A DNA stretch of 64,000 bases from Erodium maritimum (GCA_963921825.1 OY997590.1:45773039-45837038), one strand, 5' to 3'. Positions 21,203-33,094 are shown, counted from the first letter of the stretch. Notes: generated by a model not told the origin, from the letters alone. Made by a program: numbers and translations.

Positions 21203-21540
21203 GGCATGACAGCACAGCCTCATGACTGTCCCAACAAGGGGATGAAACACTGGAGCAGTGAAGGGGGTATGCAAACCCCAAGAGTTCTGAAAGACGATAA
21301 CTGGCATGATAGCTCAGCCTCTTGACCGTCCCAACAAGGGGAAACACCTGAAACGACATGAAAATGAACTAACAGACACGAGCCTTGGCATGACAGCTCA
21401 GCCTCTTGACCATCCCAACACGGGGATGAAACACTGAAGCAATGAAGGGGGTATGCAAACCCCAAGAACCTGAAAGATGAGCGCTGGCATGATAGCTCAG
21501 CCTCTTGACCGTCCCAACTACGGGAAACACCATGAAGTGC
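21203..21540 (-). repeat. ~90-100 bp repeat units, four copies
   Basis: Four units begin GGCATGAxAGCxCAGCCTC near 21205, 21302, 21387 and 21485, each followed by CCGTCCCAACAAGGGG or similar. Units 1 and 3 share a long tail (GAAGGGGGTATGCAAACCCC), units 2 and 4 a shorter one, so it is also a twofold repeat of about 182 bp. Confidence 0.85.
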
Positions 21541-21752
21541 ATAAGAGAAAAAGGTCTTTCACCCGGATTTATCAACCAGCTCCGCTACGATCCACACTAA
21601 AGAGATGAAGAAGAGAATCCAGGTCGCCGATAGCATCCAAGGTCAGCTCGAATGAGGACGGTGGATCTCGAACTCAGTCCTCTGAAACTCAATTCTGGCC
21701 TACACCAACAAAAGGCCCAAAGAGGGAGGAGTGATATTTCTACCGAGAACGA

Positions 21753-21760
21753 GCACAAAC
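21753..21760. repeat. hAT target-site duplication, left copy (GCACAAAC)
   Basis: GCACAAAC precedes the element and recurs exactly at 22823-22830. Eight-base duplications are the hallmark of hAT transposons. Confidence 0.93.
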
Positions 21761-22822
21761 TAAGGATGGCAATGGGTTGGGTTTGGGGCGGGTTTTGTGA
21801 TACCCGTACCTGACCCGATTTCCTTACCTGTGGCCCGAGTCCGTCCAGGACCCGATAGTAGCCCGCTTGTGGCTCGACCGGGTCGGGTATTACCCTACCT
21901 GCCAATATAAGAGTTGCATTTTTTTTCCTACTTGGACACCATAATTTGATTTCACTACTCAATTTATATTAACAAATCATGTATGTATGATGCGTAAAAG
22001 TTTCATATATTTATATGAAACATATAATCTCATCATCTCAGACAAGTACAACAAGTAACATCAAACCGGCTCCGGATTTGTGTTAGGGACAACACCTTCA
22101 TAAATATGAACCGATAAGTTAACCACTTGATCCGCATTCAATGATTCATTATTACTCACAACTATGAGAGTATAAATAGAATTGGATTGATAATCCATAT
22201 TAAATAAATACGAAAATAAAGTAACCATACAACAAGTATATATTCATATATAGAAAAACAATAAATACACAACTAACATAATATGTTTTATACGGTTTAT
22301 TTATATAATTATACTTTATATGTATAAAACACCATAATCTATACATACGTATAATTATATTTATGTAATTACATATATATTATATAACATGTATAAGAAC
22401 AAACATGTATGACACGTAACATAATTTTCTCTTCCAACTACGTATAAAAATAAGAAGATTAAACTTCTCTTTTATATGCGCCTATACAACTATATATATA
22501 ATACATATAACAATAAATCTGTGTACAAATTAATAGGATAGAAACGTAAAAATTAATAAATAAATAGCCAATTGATTTGTCACTGTATATATATAGGATA
22601 GAAACGTAAAAATTAACAAATATATTTAGTTTTTTTATTTACTAACCTATCGGGCCGGGTCTGGGCCGGGTAGTATCAATCCCGAGCCAGGCCCAGACCT
22701 GGTTAAAAGCCCATCAAACTAACCTGTACCCGGTCCGTTTGTACAATGGGTCAGGTATGACCCGATTTTTTTGGGTCGGGCGGTCGGGTCCTCGTCAGGC
22801 CTGGGTATTGTTGCCATCCCTA
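21761..22822. mobile_element. Non-autonomous hAT transposon (1062 bp)
   Basis: The ends are TAAGGATGGCAATGGG on the left and, as the reverse complement of the right end, TAGGGATGGCAACAAT: short inverted repeats of the TAGGGATGGCAA type common in plant hAT elements. Subterminal DNA is rich in GGGTCGGG and GGGCCGGGT motifs at both ends, typical of transposase-binding regions. The middle (about 21960-22640) is AT-rich, contains a duplicated 26-bp segment (GATAGAAACGTAAAAATTAA, near 22540 and 22600) and encodes no transposase. The exact 8-bp duplication on both sides makes the boundaries secure. Confidence 0.93.
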
Positions 22823-24340
22823 GCACAAACTTTCAAATAGGCAGAGCAAGACATCAGTTCCGGGGATCCGAGGCTGGAATGGAGATGAGAGTTCCAAAAC
22901 CGTGATCGGTAACTCCTCGCTGGCCAACACCAAGCAAGGACCTTAAGGGGAAGGCCTGTAATTATACCGAGCACGAACCAAGTCAAACCTGGAAAGATCT
23001 GATACCAAAGCCAACCTAGAAGCGCAACACCACAACCGATCTTCCGACCAAACACTCAAACCAACAGGCAGCAGCAAGGAAACAATTCCGGGGGTCCGAG
23101 GTTGGACTCGAGATGAGCATTCCGAAATCGAGACCGGTAACCCCTCGCCGGCCAACACCAGGGGAGGACCCAAAGGGGAAAGCCTGAAGTTATACCTAGC
23201 CCTAGCCAGCTTGCACCCGGACAAAACTAACACTAAAGCCTGCAGAGAAGCGGAACGCCACCTCTGAGCTTCCGACTAGGGACGAGACTAGATTCACAAT
23301 ATATCAAAGATCCAAACGGTCAAGAAACGCTTCCTATGGTAAATATGAAACAAGTCACCTCAACCATCACAAACGAGACCGGAAAAAGAACAGCAACCCT
23401 GCTTCCACCACTACACCACCGGCCGAAAACTAACAACTCCACACACTGAGGATCTGAGACTGGAACTCGAGCTGAGCGTTCCGATACCGAAACCGGTAAC
23501 CCCTCATCGGCGAACACAAAACGAGGACCCGAAGGGAAAAGCCTGTAATAATATCGAGCAGGAGCGAAGCCAAAACCAGAGAGAGGCCAAAACCAACACC
23601 ATCGTTCGATCTAGATCTCCCCCAAACTAAGGTCCCGAGAAGTAGAAAAGCAGCCAAACCGAAAAGTGCCGCAGATGAAAAAAGAGGAGCTGACCTGGTC
23701 CAACCTGACCCGGATGCACCTAAACCGGGTGAAACCCAGCTGATCCAATCCAACCCGGATCCACCTCAGCCCAACCGGCCTAGATCCAAACCGGCCCAAA
23801 CGAACCCTACCCGGATCCAAGCCAGACCCGCCCCACCGCCTCCAACTGCAGACCTGAACACATGCGCTGATACCAAGCCGACGAACTCCGGCAGATCTCC
23901 GAGCCAGTTATGGAGCCGGCAAGAAGAGCATCACCTCTGCACCGTCAGGCGACCACGAACACGAGAGAATCAGCCCTGAAAGATCTGAGAGGCCAAGGGT
24001 GCTCCTATCAGACAAGTTGACCACCACGCCTGAGGAACTGCACCACCTGCAACCCATAGAACAACTTCCGGAAAACACACAGCCAAAACCGGGAAAGGGA
24101 ATGACCACTGAAACCTCTGGTGAACAAGCAAGATACAGCCACCACGGGGTGAGAAGAGGACGTGTCCGTTGCCGAGCCCTGAGAAGCGCCCCCCACAACC
24201 ACAAGATCTAGACGAGGACGCAGAACACTCAACGTAGATCTGGAGAGAAAAAAAACAAAAGGAAGGAGAGGAGAGTAGAAGAAGGTAAGGGGATGCCACT
24301 GCCAGTAGCCACCCAGGCCGAAACCCAGGCAGTTACCGGC

Positions 24341-24689
24341 GGGGGATTAAGATTTATAGAGAGATGGTTAAGATAAAGTGAGAGAAGTAATTAATGAGCT
24401 ACTCAAGTTAAAGAATTGTATTATTGGTTATGAAATGTTGGTGATGGAGGAGGGTACACATTTTGCTGACCCAATGAAAGGGATATAGAGAATAAGGACT
24501 GCTTGGGTTTAGATTATATTTGAATTGCAGTATATTAGGAATACAAGGTCAAATGTGAATCAATTTTCACTACAAGGGGTGATAATTTTGTAGCTTTGGA
24601 ACGTCTTGGGCTGCTTTATTGTTCCATGAAACTTGCCACACTGTCTTGTCCCCATAAACTATGAAATCGGAGGTTTTGTACAATTTTAC
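24341..24689. other. Segment of unknown nature between the repeat block and a LINE
   Basis: A plus-strand reading (REVINELLKLKNCIIGYEM, then VMEEGTHFADPMKGI) looks coding-like for about 40 codons and then runs into stops. I do not recognise it. It may belong to the same host sequence as 20524-20822. Confidence 0.3.
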
Positions 24690-26127
24690 CTAACTTGGAG
24701 CATCACATGTGGAAATCTTCTGCTTATCAAAAATTGTCCACCATCCCTGTTGATGGAGCACTGATATGGTCTTGTATGATAACTTCCATTAATAAATCCT
24801 GTCTTATAGTTAATGTTTATGCTTCTTGTTCTAAGAGAGGCAGAAGAGACTTGTGGAGCTCCATCATTTCAGCTATACACTCAGCACAACCAACTGACCT
24901 TTTAGTTATTGCTGGAGACTTTAATGTTGTGCTAGCCCCAAAAGAAAGATCAAAATCAAGAGCATCAACCTCAGATATGGATGCTTTTCAATACCTCATT
25001 GATTCTCTGGCCCTCATTGACCTCCCTCTCTCAAGAGGAAAGTATACTTGGTATGGTCTAGGGTCTTCTGCTTCAAGATTGGACAAATTTTATGTGTCCA
25101 ATGAGTTTTTGGCTGCCTTTGGGTCTCTATCTCAACTCAGTCTTCCAAGATGCATATCTGATCACAAAGCTGTAATATTATTTGATGCTGAAATCAATTG
25201 GACTCCAGATTCCTCTTAGTAGTTCAAGCCTTCTGGTCTTCTTATCAAGTACAAGGGCTTCCTCACATTGTTCTTTGGCAAAAGTTGAAACTACTTAAAG
25301 AAGATTTTAAGAAATGGAATCTAGATGTTTTTGGTTTGCTTGAAGCTACTATTTGCAGTCTCAGAAAAGACATAGATCAGTTGGACTCAATAATTGATTC
25401 AAGAGTACTCACTCCCTTGGAATGCAACATAAGAGGAGGTTCTTTTGGTTGGCTGGCAGCTCTAGCCTTGTGTGGGGGTCATTTTTATCTCTCTGTCTCT
25501 CTTGTCTGGGTAGCTACTTTAGGTCTGAGTGTTTTGTTTTCTTAGGGGTTTTCTCCCCCCTTGTTGTTGTTTGCAGGCTTGTTCTACATCAGTCCATTCT
25601 CATTTGTCTTTTACTTTGGGAAGTATGTCATCAAGTTCTTTCCTTGCTTCAGATCTGTTGGAGTTTTATGCACCAAAAGTTCATTTAGGCTCTCAGCCTT
25701 TTTTTTCCTTTGTCATTCAATTCTGCAACAGCTCTACTTGAAGGCTCAATTCATTCACCTTGGATCATTACATCAGTTGTTCATGTGTTGCCCGAACCTC
25801 AGTGGGGGGTAGTTTGTTCTAACATTGCAGCTGCTTTATCATACCATTTGGACCACCACTACGATAAGGCTCACCCCATCCACCTCTGTCCCTTTTCATT
25901 AGTTGATCCAATTGCTGCTCGATCCCTTGAGGGTTGTAGATTGTAGCTCCATCTTATCACTTTTAGTTTTTGCTGATTTTTGGTTCATTTAGATCCTTGA
26001 TTGTATTTAGTGTTTAGCTTGTACTTCATCTTGTTTTTGTTCATCCTTTGTAAAGTGTTGGATGATGCTTCCCTCCAATTTCATCCTTTGAAATGGATGT
26101 TTTATAAAATATCTTGGCCTAAAAAAA
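24690..26127 (+). mobile_element. LINE with RT region deleted
   Basis: A 5'-truncated L1-type element. Part of the endonuclease domain is followed, with no RT, by a T-rich 3' part ending in TATCTTGGCCT and seven A's at 26121-26127. The T-rich part (25440-26120) has several open frames but no conserved domain. I could not find a convincing target-site duplication. Internal deletion or template switching would explain the direct join. Confidence 0.8.
24695..25420 (+). pseudogene. LINE ORF2 endonuclease fragment
   Basis: 24695-25219 encodes the C-terminal two thirds of an APE-type endonuclease: LIVNVYASC, VIAGDFNVVLAPKERS, LIDLPLSRGKYTWYG, SRLDKFYVSNEF and CISDHKAVI. The last keeps the catalytic S-D-H. 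A TAG at about 25218 ends the frame. The following frame (25198-25420) reads through KLKLLKEDFKKWNLDVFG, the usual helix region between EN and RT, then leaves homology near 25430. RT is missing. Confidence 0.88.
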
Positions 26128-26370
26128 CTACAAAATGGTTGTAACTTTTAATTTGGTTGAGGAAAAGTGTTATGGCTCATGTTTTGGAAATCACTGTTGA
26201 GATGCAGGAAAAGCAGCACTCATGCCGGGTTGTGATGGAGGCTTGAGGACAAGCCTTTCAAAAAAGGGAAGGTAGTGCATCGAATATGAAATGAAGCGGG
26301 GAGCTTCAGGTAATAATGTTGGTCAATTCAAGGAGAGAAAGACTCGTCGTTGGTGATTATAAGTCAACAG
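26128..26370. other. Host DNA between LINE and solo LTR; no identified gene
   Basis: No recognisable domain. A plus-strand reading (MAHVLEITVEMQEKQHSC) is open for short stretches. The sequence continues directly at 28331 when the solo LTR is removed. Confidence 0.4.
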
Positions 26371-28335
26371 TGTCACGCCCCAAATTCAGTAGAACCGAAC
26401 CCGGAACGTGAACGGTAAAACAATAAAACCATTTTCAAACCTTTTAAATAAATCGCTTAAAATCACCATTTAGTTAATCAAAATAATAATTTACAACTCA
26501 AAAGTATGTCCCAACAAGCGGACAAAAGACAAGGCGTACGTCGCTAAACTCAAAAGGAAACCCGGACTCCCGCTCCCAGCTCTTCAAGCTTCGAGAGCTC
26601 ACCTAGTCCGTCCCGCGACCAGTACCTGTAGGAAAAGCAGCTAGGGGTGAGCGTTTGCTCACCACCACGGATACCAGACTAACTACGACATACTAGTAGA
26701 CAATGCCGGAAACACCAACAACAAACCCAACACCGGGGACTACTATCCCCAACTCAAGTAACCCGACTGACACACAACTGTTACTTTCCCCAACCAACTC
26801 AACACTCAGACACGTAATGTAGACCCGACACAGCGGTTACGACTTCCACCAAAGACACAAAAGATAACCACACAACACCCAAGATCACAAAGGATCGCAC
26901 ACCAAACAAGATCGCAAAGGATCGCACTCCAGCTGCTCAGTGCCGGTTGCTAACCGGCTGGGCTCGAGCCTGCCCACGCAACTTCCCCGATCCCTGTCGG
27001 GTCATGCGGTCGACCTGTCGACGATGTATAAAGCCATACTTTTCCGATAGCTGGTCGGAAGGGGAGCCACCCTCATCGCCAAAGAAGACGCTCAACCTTA
27101 ACGATCCCTGTCGGAAGGCTAGCCAATACCCACGCAACTTTTCCCGACACGCAGTCGAATCAGGCGGTCGACCTGTCTCCCCCAACCTCAGGCAACCACA
27201 ACCACCATCACAAGCAAAGTTCAACAAACAGTAACAACACAGGTTCAACAACCCCACGGGCACTCATGGCCACCCAAGACACACCAACAGTAAAAATACG
27301 GGTTTAACAACCCCACGGGCACTCATGGCCACCCAAGACACACCAACAGTAAAATACGGGTTAACAACCCCACTGGCACTCATGGTCACCCAAGACACAC
27401 CAACAGTAAAATACGGGTTAACAACCCCACGGGCACTCATGGCCACCCAAAACACACCAACAGTAAAATACGGGTTAACAACCCCACGAGCACTCATGGC
27501 CACACAAGACACACCAACAGTAAAATACGGGTTTAAGAACCCTACGGGAACTCATGGCCACCCAAGACACAAACTAAACAAATCAACCTCCGGGCATAAC
27601 CAAATGCCTCCAGTAATTCTAATATCGATAAGTTCACTGCTCCTCCGACACTACTAAGTGTCACATGCATTTCTATTGTTCGATACGTTCCCGTATCATA
27701 CGACACCACCAGGTGTCGCCTGCCTTTCTATTGTTCGATAAACCCTAAACACCCCCTTCTCTTTTCTCTCCTTCTTCTCTCTTCCTTCTATCTCCTTTCT
27801 CTCTCCAAAAACTCTATTTTTTTACAAGTATGGCCGAACCCCCCTACCCTCTCATCTTTGTCTTGTTTCAAAAATTACCTAACACCATCACATAATTGCC
27901 ATGTGGCAAGTGGGTCCCACACCTTTTGGAAAATATCTTCTAGATATTTTTCAGTCGGATTCGCGAAATTCGGACGTCTCGGGCCCCGAACGGGCACTTT
28001 TTCCAAGAAATTACGAAACTTCACGGGCTACAAGGAAACGGCTCAACTAAGACCGCTGTGACGACGGCTAAGCTTTTTGGATCCAAAACGGACCTCGAAC
28101 GGACCAAAACGTCGCTCGGTTGACTTTTCCAGCAAAAAGTCAACCTTTCCCAAATTGGTCAGAAAGTTGCCATGAGTCCCCCGGAACTCACTTTGGTCGA
28201 TATCGGGGTCAACTTAAGTCCGGTATGACCCTCGGGGTCTTATTTAAGTTCATTTAAGTGTCTGTCTAAAATTTTAAATTTTCCTGTTTTTCGCCGATTT
28301 GACTGGCGTTGACCGGGAGTGGTTCTTACAAACAG
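26366..28335 (-). mobile_element. Gypsy solo LTR with AACAG target duplication
   Basis: 26371-28330 is one LTR of the same Gypsy family as at 30091-48367, in the opposite orientation: TGTCACGCCCCAAATTC at one end and GGAGTGGTTCTTACA at the other. AACAG at 26366-26370 and again at 28331-28335 is the target duplication. No internal region is present, so unequal LTR-LTR recombination removed it. The 1960-bp LTR is about 1.2 kb shorter than its relatives; it keeps the internal GGCCACCCAAGACAC minisatellite (about 27240-27560). Confidence 0.95.
27240..27560 (-). repeat. ~58-bp tandem repeat in the solo LTR, about six units
   Basis: Units contain ACTCATGGCCACCCAAGACA and CACCAACAGTAAAATACGGG followed by TTAACAACCCCACGGGC. 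It corresponds to the minisatellites inside the other Gypsy LTRs, here in inverted sense. Confidence 0.9.
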
Positions 28336-29040
28336 GAGGTTCAAGCAATGGTGTCGGTTTTCTGGGAATAGATATCACTGCATATGTAGAGGCAAGGACA
28401 AGTCTTGAAGCAAGAAAGGATGTTGGAAGGGCCTTTATTATAACAAGAGTAAATTACAAGTACCTACCCCTACTTAGTCACGTTTAACTGCTACCTACCC
28501 TTATGTTTTTTTTAATTAATACCTACTAAGATGTTTAGTTACATACCAAATAGCCCAAGCTGTTAGCTAAAATGACGAAAATGCCCTCAGTGATTTTTAA
28601 ATGATTTTTTTAAATAAAAAAACTGAAGTGATTTTTTAAATAAAACTGAAGTGATTTGATAAGTAAATAAATATCTATATAACAAAAGTGACTTTTTAAA
28701 TAATTTTTTAAAAATAATTATTGAAGTGTAGTTGAGGGTTTTTCGTCATTTTAGCTGACGACTTGAGCTATTTGTTATATAACTAAACATCTGGGTAGGT
28801 ATCAGTTAAACGTGACAAGTTAGGGGGAGGTATTTGTAATTTACTCTTATAACATTCAAGGTTGTGATTGTCATGGAATTCACCTTTGCTAAAAATTGTC
28901 TCTTTGTTCTGTACAATAACATTAACCTCTTCAAGATGTAATATGGTGATCATTGGCAAGGCCTTCTTAAGGCAATTACTGGATATGGTTTTGGTAGTTC
29001 TTCCATGGGTCTTTTTTTGAAGAGTTGGTGGTGGTATCTA
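28331..29040 (+). other. Host sequence with coding-like remnant, split by a MITE
   Basis: After the MITE (28446-28847) is removed, 28336-28438 joins 28855 onward. A plus-strand reading SNGVGFLGIDITAYVEARTS then LEARKDVGRAFI continues into a frame with VVIVMEFTFAKNCLFVLYNN. It looks like former coding sequence; family unknown. It ends at the Copia LTR start (29041). Confidence 0.35.
28446..28847. mobile_element. Foldback MITE (402 bp) with TATAACA duplication
   Basis: The ends AGAGTAAATTACAAGTACCT and, reverse-complemented from the right, AGAGTAAATTACAAATACCT begin long inverted repeats. The similarity continues through CACGTTTAACTG, ACCTACCC and AGATGTTTAGTT and on into AGCTAAAATGACGAAAA, so most of each half pairs with the other. 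TATAACA flanks both sides (28439-28445 and 28848-28854). The centre is AT-rich and encodes nothing. The superfamily is not certain, since a 7-base duplication is not diagnostic. Confidence 0.88.
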
Positions 29041-30085
29041 TGTTGGTTTTATGCCCTAGGTCAATCTTTATTTTGGATAGCATTATCATTTTATTAATAC
29101 ATTGGCACTATTATTATCATTTGTGAAATGTTAATAACATGAATAATCGAATCTTTCTAAGATCATCAAGTACGTGACTTGATAGTAAAATTCTTAGAAG
29201 AAAGAGTATTATTCTAATGATCCCTGGTCTTTTTGATATACTAAGACTAGTACAATGTTGACTGATAATCACGTTTTACTGATCATTCATGTTGGATATG
29301 AAGTCAAGTCATAGATGACATTTGGGGAAATGGTATTGGATCACCCGTTGTGAGAATACTACATAGAAACTATCATGAGTATTTCTAAGCACCGTAATAT
29401 GGCTTAAGTCCTTTGACCTTATAGGCATCATGGGTTTCTACATAGATGCTTGTGTGTCTTGACACAGTTCAACGTTGTCTTTAACCGGGAAACAATAAAA
29501 ATTGTTGTCGGGTACATAACTGTTTATGTGAGAGATGTGGTTGACTCATAAGGTATTTTTCCCTCATGTAAATATGACACAGATTTCGCTTGGGCCCCTT
29601 AATAAGCAAGACTACGGAAATGCATTCTCATGCCCATACGAATCGATAATGAGTTATCACTTGTAGTCTACTTAGGATCAAGAAACGAACGATCGAATAA
29701 AATAAGGATTACGATCATATGCCTTATATTCGATAGAGATATCAGTGACAAATGGATTAAGATATTACCAGTAAAAGGTTAAGTCTGATTGACGATCATC
29801 ATACACTTTTGGGTAGTCATAATGCCTTGCTAGAGGCCAACTATGGCATGTGGATGAAACAGGGATTTCGGGCCCACTACCAAATGTGGTATGAGCCTAC
29901 AGGGTTACATACAACATCAATCCTATAATTGACTTGGACTTTGGAAGTCCATTAAGTGAATAAAATAATATTATATTTGATATAATGTTTATTTATTCAT
30001 TACTCGTTTTCAGTTGTTAAATATAATGAAATTATGTTAGGCAACTTATATGCAAAATGACCCTTGAATTTCGAAAATTCAGAGA

Positions 30086-30090
30086 GGTTG
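30086..30090. repeat. Outer Gypsy target-site duplication, left copy (GGTTG)
   Basis: GGTTG precedes the LTR at 30091 and recurs at 48368-48372 directly after the last LTR. This ties 30091 and 48367 together as the two ends of one element despite the 9.3-kb insertion inside it. Confidence 0.95.
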
Positions 30091-33080
30091 TGTAAGAACA
30101 TCTCCCGGTCAACGCTAGTCAAATCTGCGAAAAACAGGAAAATTTAAAATTTTTAAGCAAACACTTAATTAAACCTAAGATTGACCCCGAGGATCATACC
30201 GGACTTAAGTTGACCCCGATATCGACCAAAGTGAGTTCCGGTGGACTCATGGCAACTTTCTGACAAATTTGGGAAATGTTGACTTTTCGCTGGAAAAGTC
30301 AACCGAGCGACGTTTTGCTCCATTCGAGGACCCTTTGGATCCAAAAAGCTTAGCCGTCGTCGCAGCGGTCTTAGTTGAGCCGTTTCCTTGTAGCCCGTGA
30401 AGTTTCGTAATTTCTTGGAAAAAGTGCCCGTTCGGGGCCCGAAACGGCCGAATTTCTCGAATCTGATTAGGTGTGGGACCCACTTGCCACATGTCACCAA
30501 TGTGGTGGTGTTAGGTTTGTTGGACAAGACAAGAGAAGACTACTTTTAGTGTTAGTTTTGTAATTAAGTATTAGTTTTGATTTGTAAAACAAAACAAAAG
30601 GAAGATCAAATGGTGTGTTCGGCCATAGTGTGAAAATTAAGACTTTTTAGAGAGAGAAAGTGAGTTAGAAGAAGAGAGAAAAGGAGAGAAGAAAAGAGAA
30701 GGTTTGGTTAGGGTTTTGCCTCCTCTCGTTCATCAAACCGTTGGATCGTCTCAAAGATAGAAGAATCGAGTTCACACCATCATTCTCTACGGTGAGCATC
30801 TAACCAATTTTCGTTTTAGTACGTTTGAAATTTAGGGTTTGAGTTTAAACGGGTTGATTAAGGTTGGGTTTTGTTTAAGATTGGTTTAAAGATGAATGGT
30901 TGAGGTTTGGGGTTCGTTAGGAACGTTTTGGGGCGAAAAGGAAATTTTCCTATTGTGGCCGTGTGGGGACCACATGCTCGGGTATCGCGTTTTCGTGTTC
31001 GGGTGGTTTAGAACGTTCCCCAAGTAATTAATCTACAACCGGATCGAAATTTGGAATTAAATTGTGAAAGTTGTAATTGACGGGTTTAGAAACTTTAAAC
31101 GCTAATTAAATGACTCGGAAGTCGGAATTCGATTCCGTCGAGTGCCTAGGAACCCTTGAATTATTCTAAGACCGTAGAAATGAAAACGGGAAGTTTCAGA
31201 GCCCCGGAAGGGCGTTTTCAAAACCAGGGCAGATTCGCCATGTCGGGCGAATTGGGCCTTTCCGGGTCCAATATCGACAATATCGAGTAATTGGGGAGTT
31301 TGGGAGTGATCGACATTGTTGGGGTTACTTTTGGGCGTCAGGTTTATTAAAATTCAGTTTATGCCTGCAAGCTTAAAAGCGTTTAAAATTGTGTTCTTAT
31401 TAGATCGTGCCGCTGACAGAGGAAAGGGAAGGCTAGGCGAGTGACTGAGATCACGTCGGAGCCTAATTGTGCGCTTTTGGAGAAAGCATACGAGGTAGGG
31501 AAAAGTAGCCGGATCTCGGCCCTGACTAGGGAAAGTTAACAGTAGAAATGCATGTGACACTTGGGTGTCGTGGATTAAGTAAGTTTATCGGATATTAGAA
31601 GGACATGCGACACCGGGTGGTGTCGTATGGTATGGGAACGTATCGAACAATAGAAATGCATATGACACTTAGGAGTGTCGTAGGAGCAGTGAACGTTTTG
31701 ATATTTGAATTACTGGAGGCATATGACCATGCCCGGAGGTTTATTGTGAAACTGTTGATATTAGATTTACTGGAGGCATATGACCATGCCCGGAGGTTGA
31801 TTGTTAAACTATTGATGTTAGAACTGCTGGAGGCATTGGTTATGCCCGGAGGTTGATTGTGTAATTTGTGTCTTGGGTGGCCATGAGAGCCCGTATTACT
31901 GTTGTGTCTTGGGTGGCCATGAGAGCCCGTATTACTGTTGTGTCTTGGGTGGCCATGAGAGCCCGTGTTTTTACTGTTGGTGTCTTGGGTGGCCATGAGT
32001 GCCCGTGGGGTTGTTGAGCCGTGAGTTATTGTCGGTGTGTCTGGGGAGGCCGTGAGCGCCCGTGGGGTTGTTGAGCCTGTGAGTTACTGTTGGTCTGTCT
32101 TGGGAGGCCGTGAGTGCCCGTGGGGTTGTTGAGTATGTGTTTTACTGTTGGTGTCTTGGGTGGCCATGAGTGCCTGTGGAGTGTTGAACCTGTGTTGTTG
32201 CTGTTTGTTGAACTTTGCTTGTGATTGTGATTGTGGTTACCTGAGGATGGAAACCCGACTTTGTGTCGGGGAAGTTGCGTGGTGTGGCTAGCCTCCCGAC
32301 TGGGATCGGGGGAAGCGGAGAGGTTGTGGGCTAGCCTCCCGACTGGGATTGGGAGAAGGATTGCGAGGTTGGTGGTGTGGCTACCCTCCCGACTGGGATC
32401 GGGGGAAGCGGACAGGTTGTGGGCTAGCCTCCCAGATGTGTGTCGGGAGAAGTTTCGTGGTTTGCGCGAGTGTGGCTAGTCACCCGACTGAGATCGGGGG
32501 TAGGGGAGAGGTTGTCGACCGCCTGACCTGACAGAGATCGGTAAAGGGCGAGAGAGAGATGGGGATAATGAGCAGCTGGCATGCGATCCTTTGTGATCTT
32601 GTTTGGTGTGCGATCCTTTATGATCTTGGGTGGTGCGTGGTTGTTTGTCATGTCTTTGGAGGAGGTCGTCAATCGTTGAGTCGGGTCTACTTTACGTGTC
32701 CGAGTGTTGAGTCGGTTGAGGAAAGTATCAGTGTGTGTGTGTCAGTCGGGTTACTTGAGTTTGGGGATAGTGATCCCCGGTGTTGAGTTGGTTGTTGGTG
32801 TTACCGGCATTGTCTGCTAAGTATGCCGTAGTCAGTCTGTTATCCGTGGTGGTGAGCGAACGCTCACCCCTAGCTGCTTTTCCTACAGGTACCGGTCGCA
32901 GGTTGGACTAGGTGAGCCTTGCTTTTTGTCCATTTGTTGGGACGTACCTTTAAGTTGTAAATGATTATTTTTGATGAACAAATGGTGATTTTAAAGCGAT
33001 TTATGCAAAAGGTTTTAAAATGTTTTATTGTTTTAGACGTTTGCGTCCTGAGTTCGGTTTACTGAAATTGGGGCGTGACA
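30091..33080 (+). repeat. Outer Gypsy 5' LTR (2990 bp)
   Basis: It begins TGTAAGAACATCTCCCGG and ends GGGGCGTGACA. It pairs with 45106-48367 but is about 270 bp shorter, because of deletions such as the segment near the transcription start and one minisatellite array. Internal tandem arrays lie at 31680-32190 and 32270-32500. Confidence 0.93.
31700..32500 (+). repeat. Minisatellite arrays in the outer 5' LTR
   Basis: Three arrays lie side by side: three units of about 58 bp with GGAGGCATATGACCATGCCC (31706-31860), seven or more units with TGTCTTGGGTGGCCATGAG (31868-32190), and four units with CTAGCCTCCCGACTGGGATC (32285-32480). The same arrays with different copy numbers occur at 46770-47720 in the partner LTR. 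Confidence 0.88.
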
Positions 33081-33083
33081 GCT

Positions 33084-33094
33084 TGGTATCAGAG
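33084..33094 (+). other. Outer Gypsy primer binding site
   Basis: TGGTATCAGAG begins three bases after the LTR and matches eleven of the twelve bases complementary to initiator tRNA-Met (the twelfth is G instead of C). Confidence 0.88.

Larger units (their letters stand above)
21620..23600 (-). repeat. Diverged ~230-360 bp units around the hAT insertion
   Basis: A shared order of motifs (GGATCTGAGACTGGAACTCG, then TTCCGATACCG, GGTAACCCCTC, CCAACAC, AAGGGGAAAGCCTG, TATACCGAGC) recurs starting near 22855, 23087 and 23450. A more diverged copy near 21650-21770 is the one split by the hAT element. Units show roughly 70-80 percent similarity by eye. Confidence 0.65.
21114..24340 (-). repeat. GC-rich repeat block of unknown nature, interrupted by a hAT element
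   Basis: Read on the minus strand, the block starts near 24340 with a T/C-rich leader (about 24240-24300) and runs through GC-rich DNA made of diverged repeated units to a T-rich end at about 21114-21180. It could be a long untranslated retroposon body or a gene remnant. Minus-strand ORFs up to 109 codons are present but show no domain I recognise. Two repeat families are visible (listed separately). The hAT element at 21761-22822 was inserted later. Confidence 0.45.
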
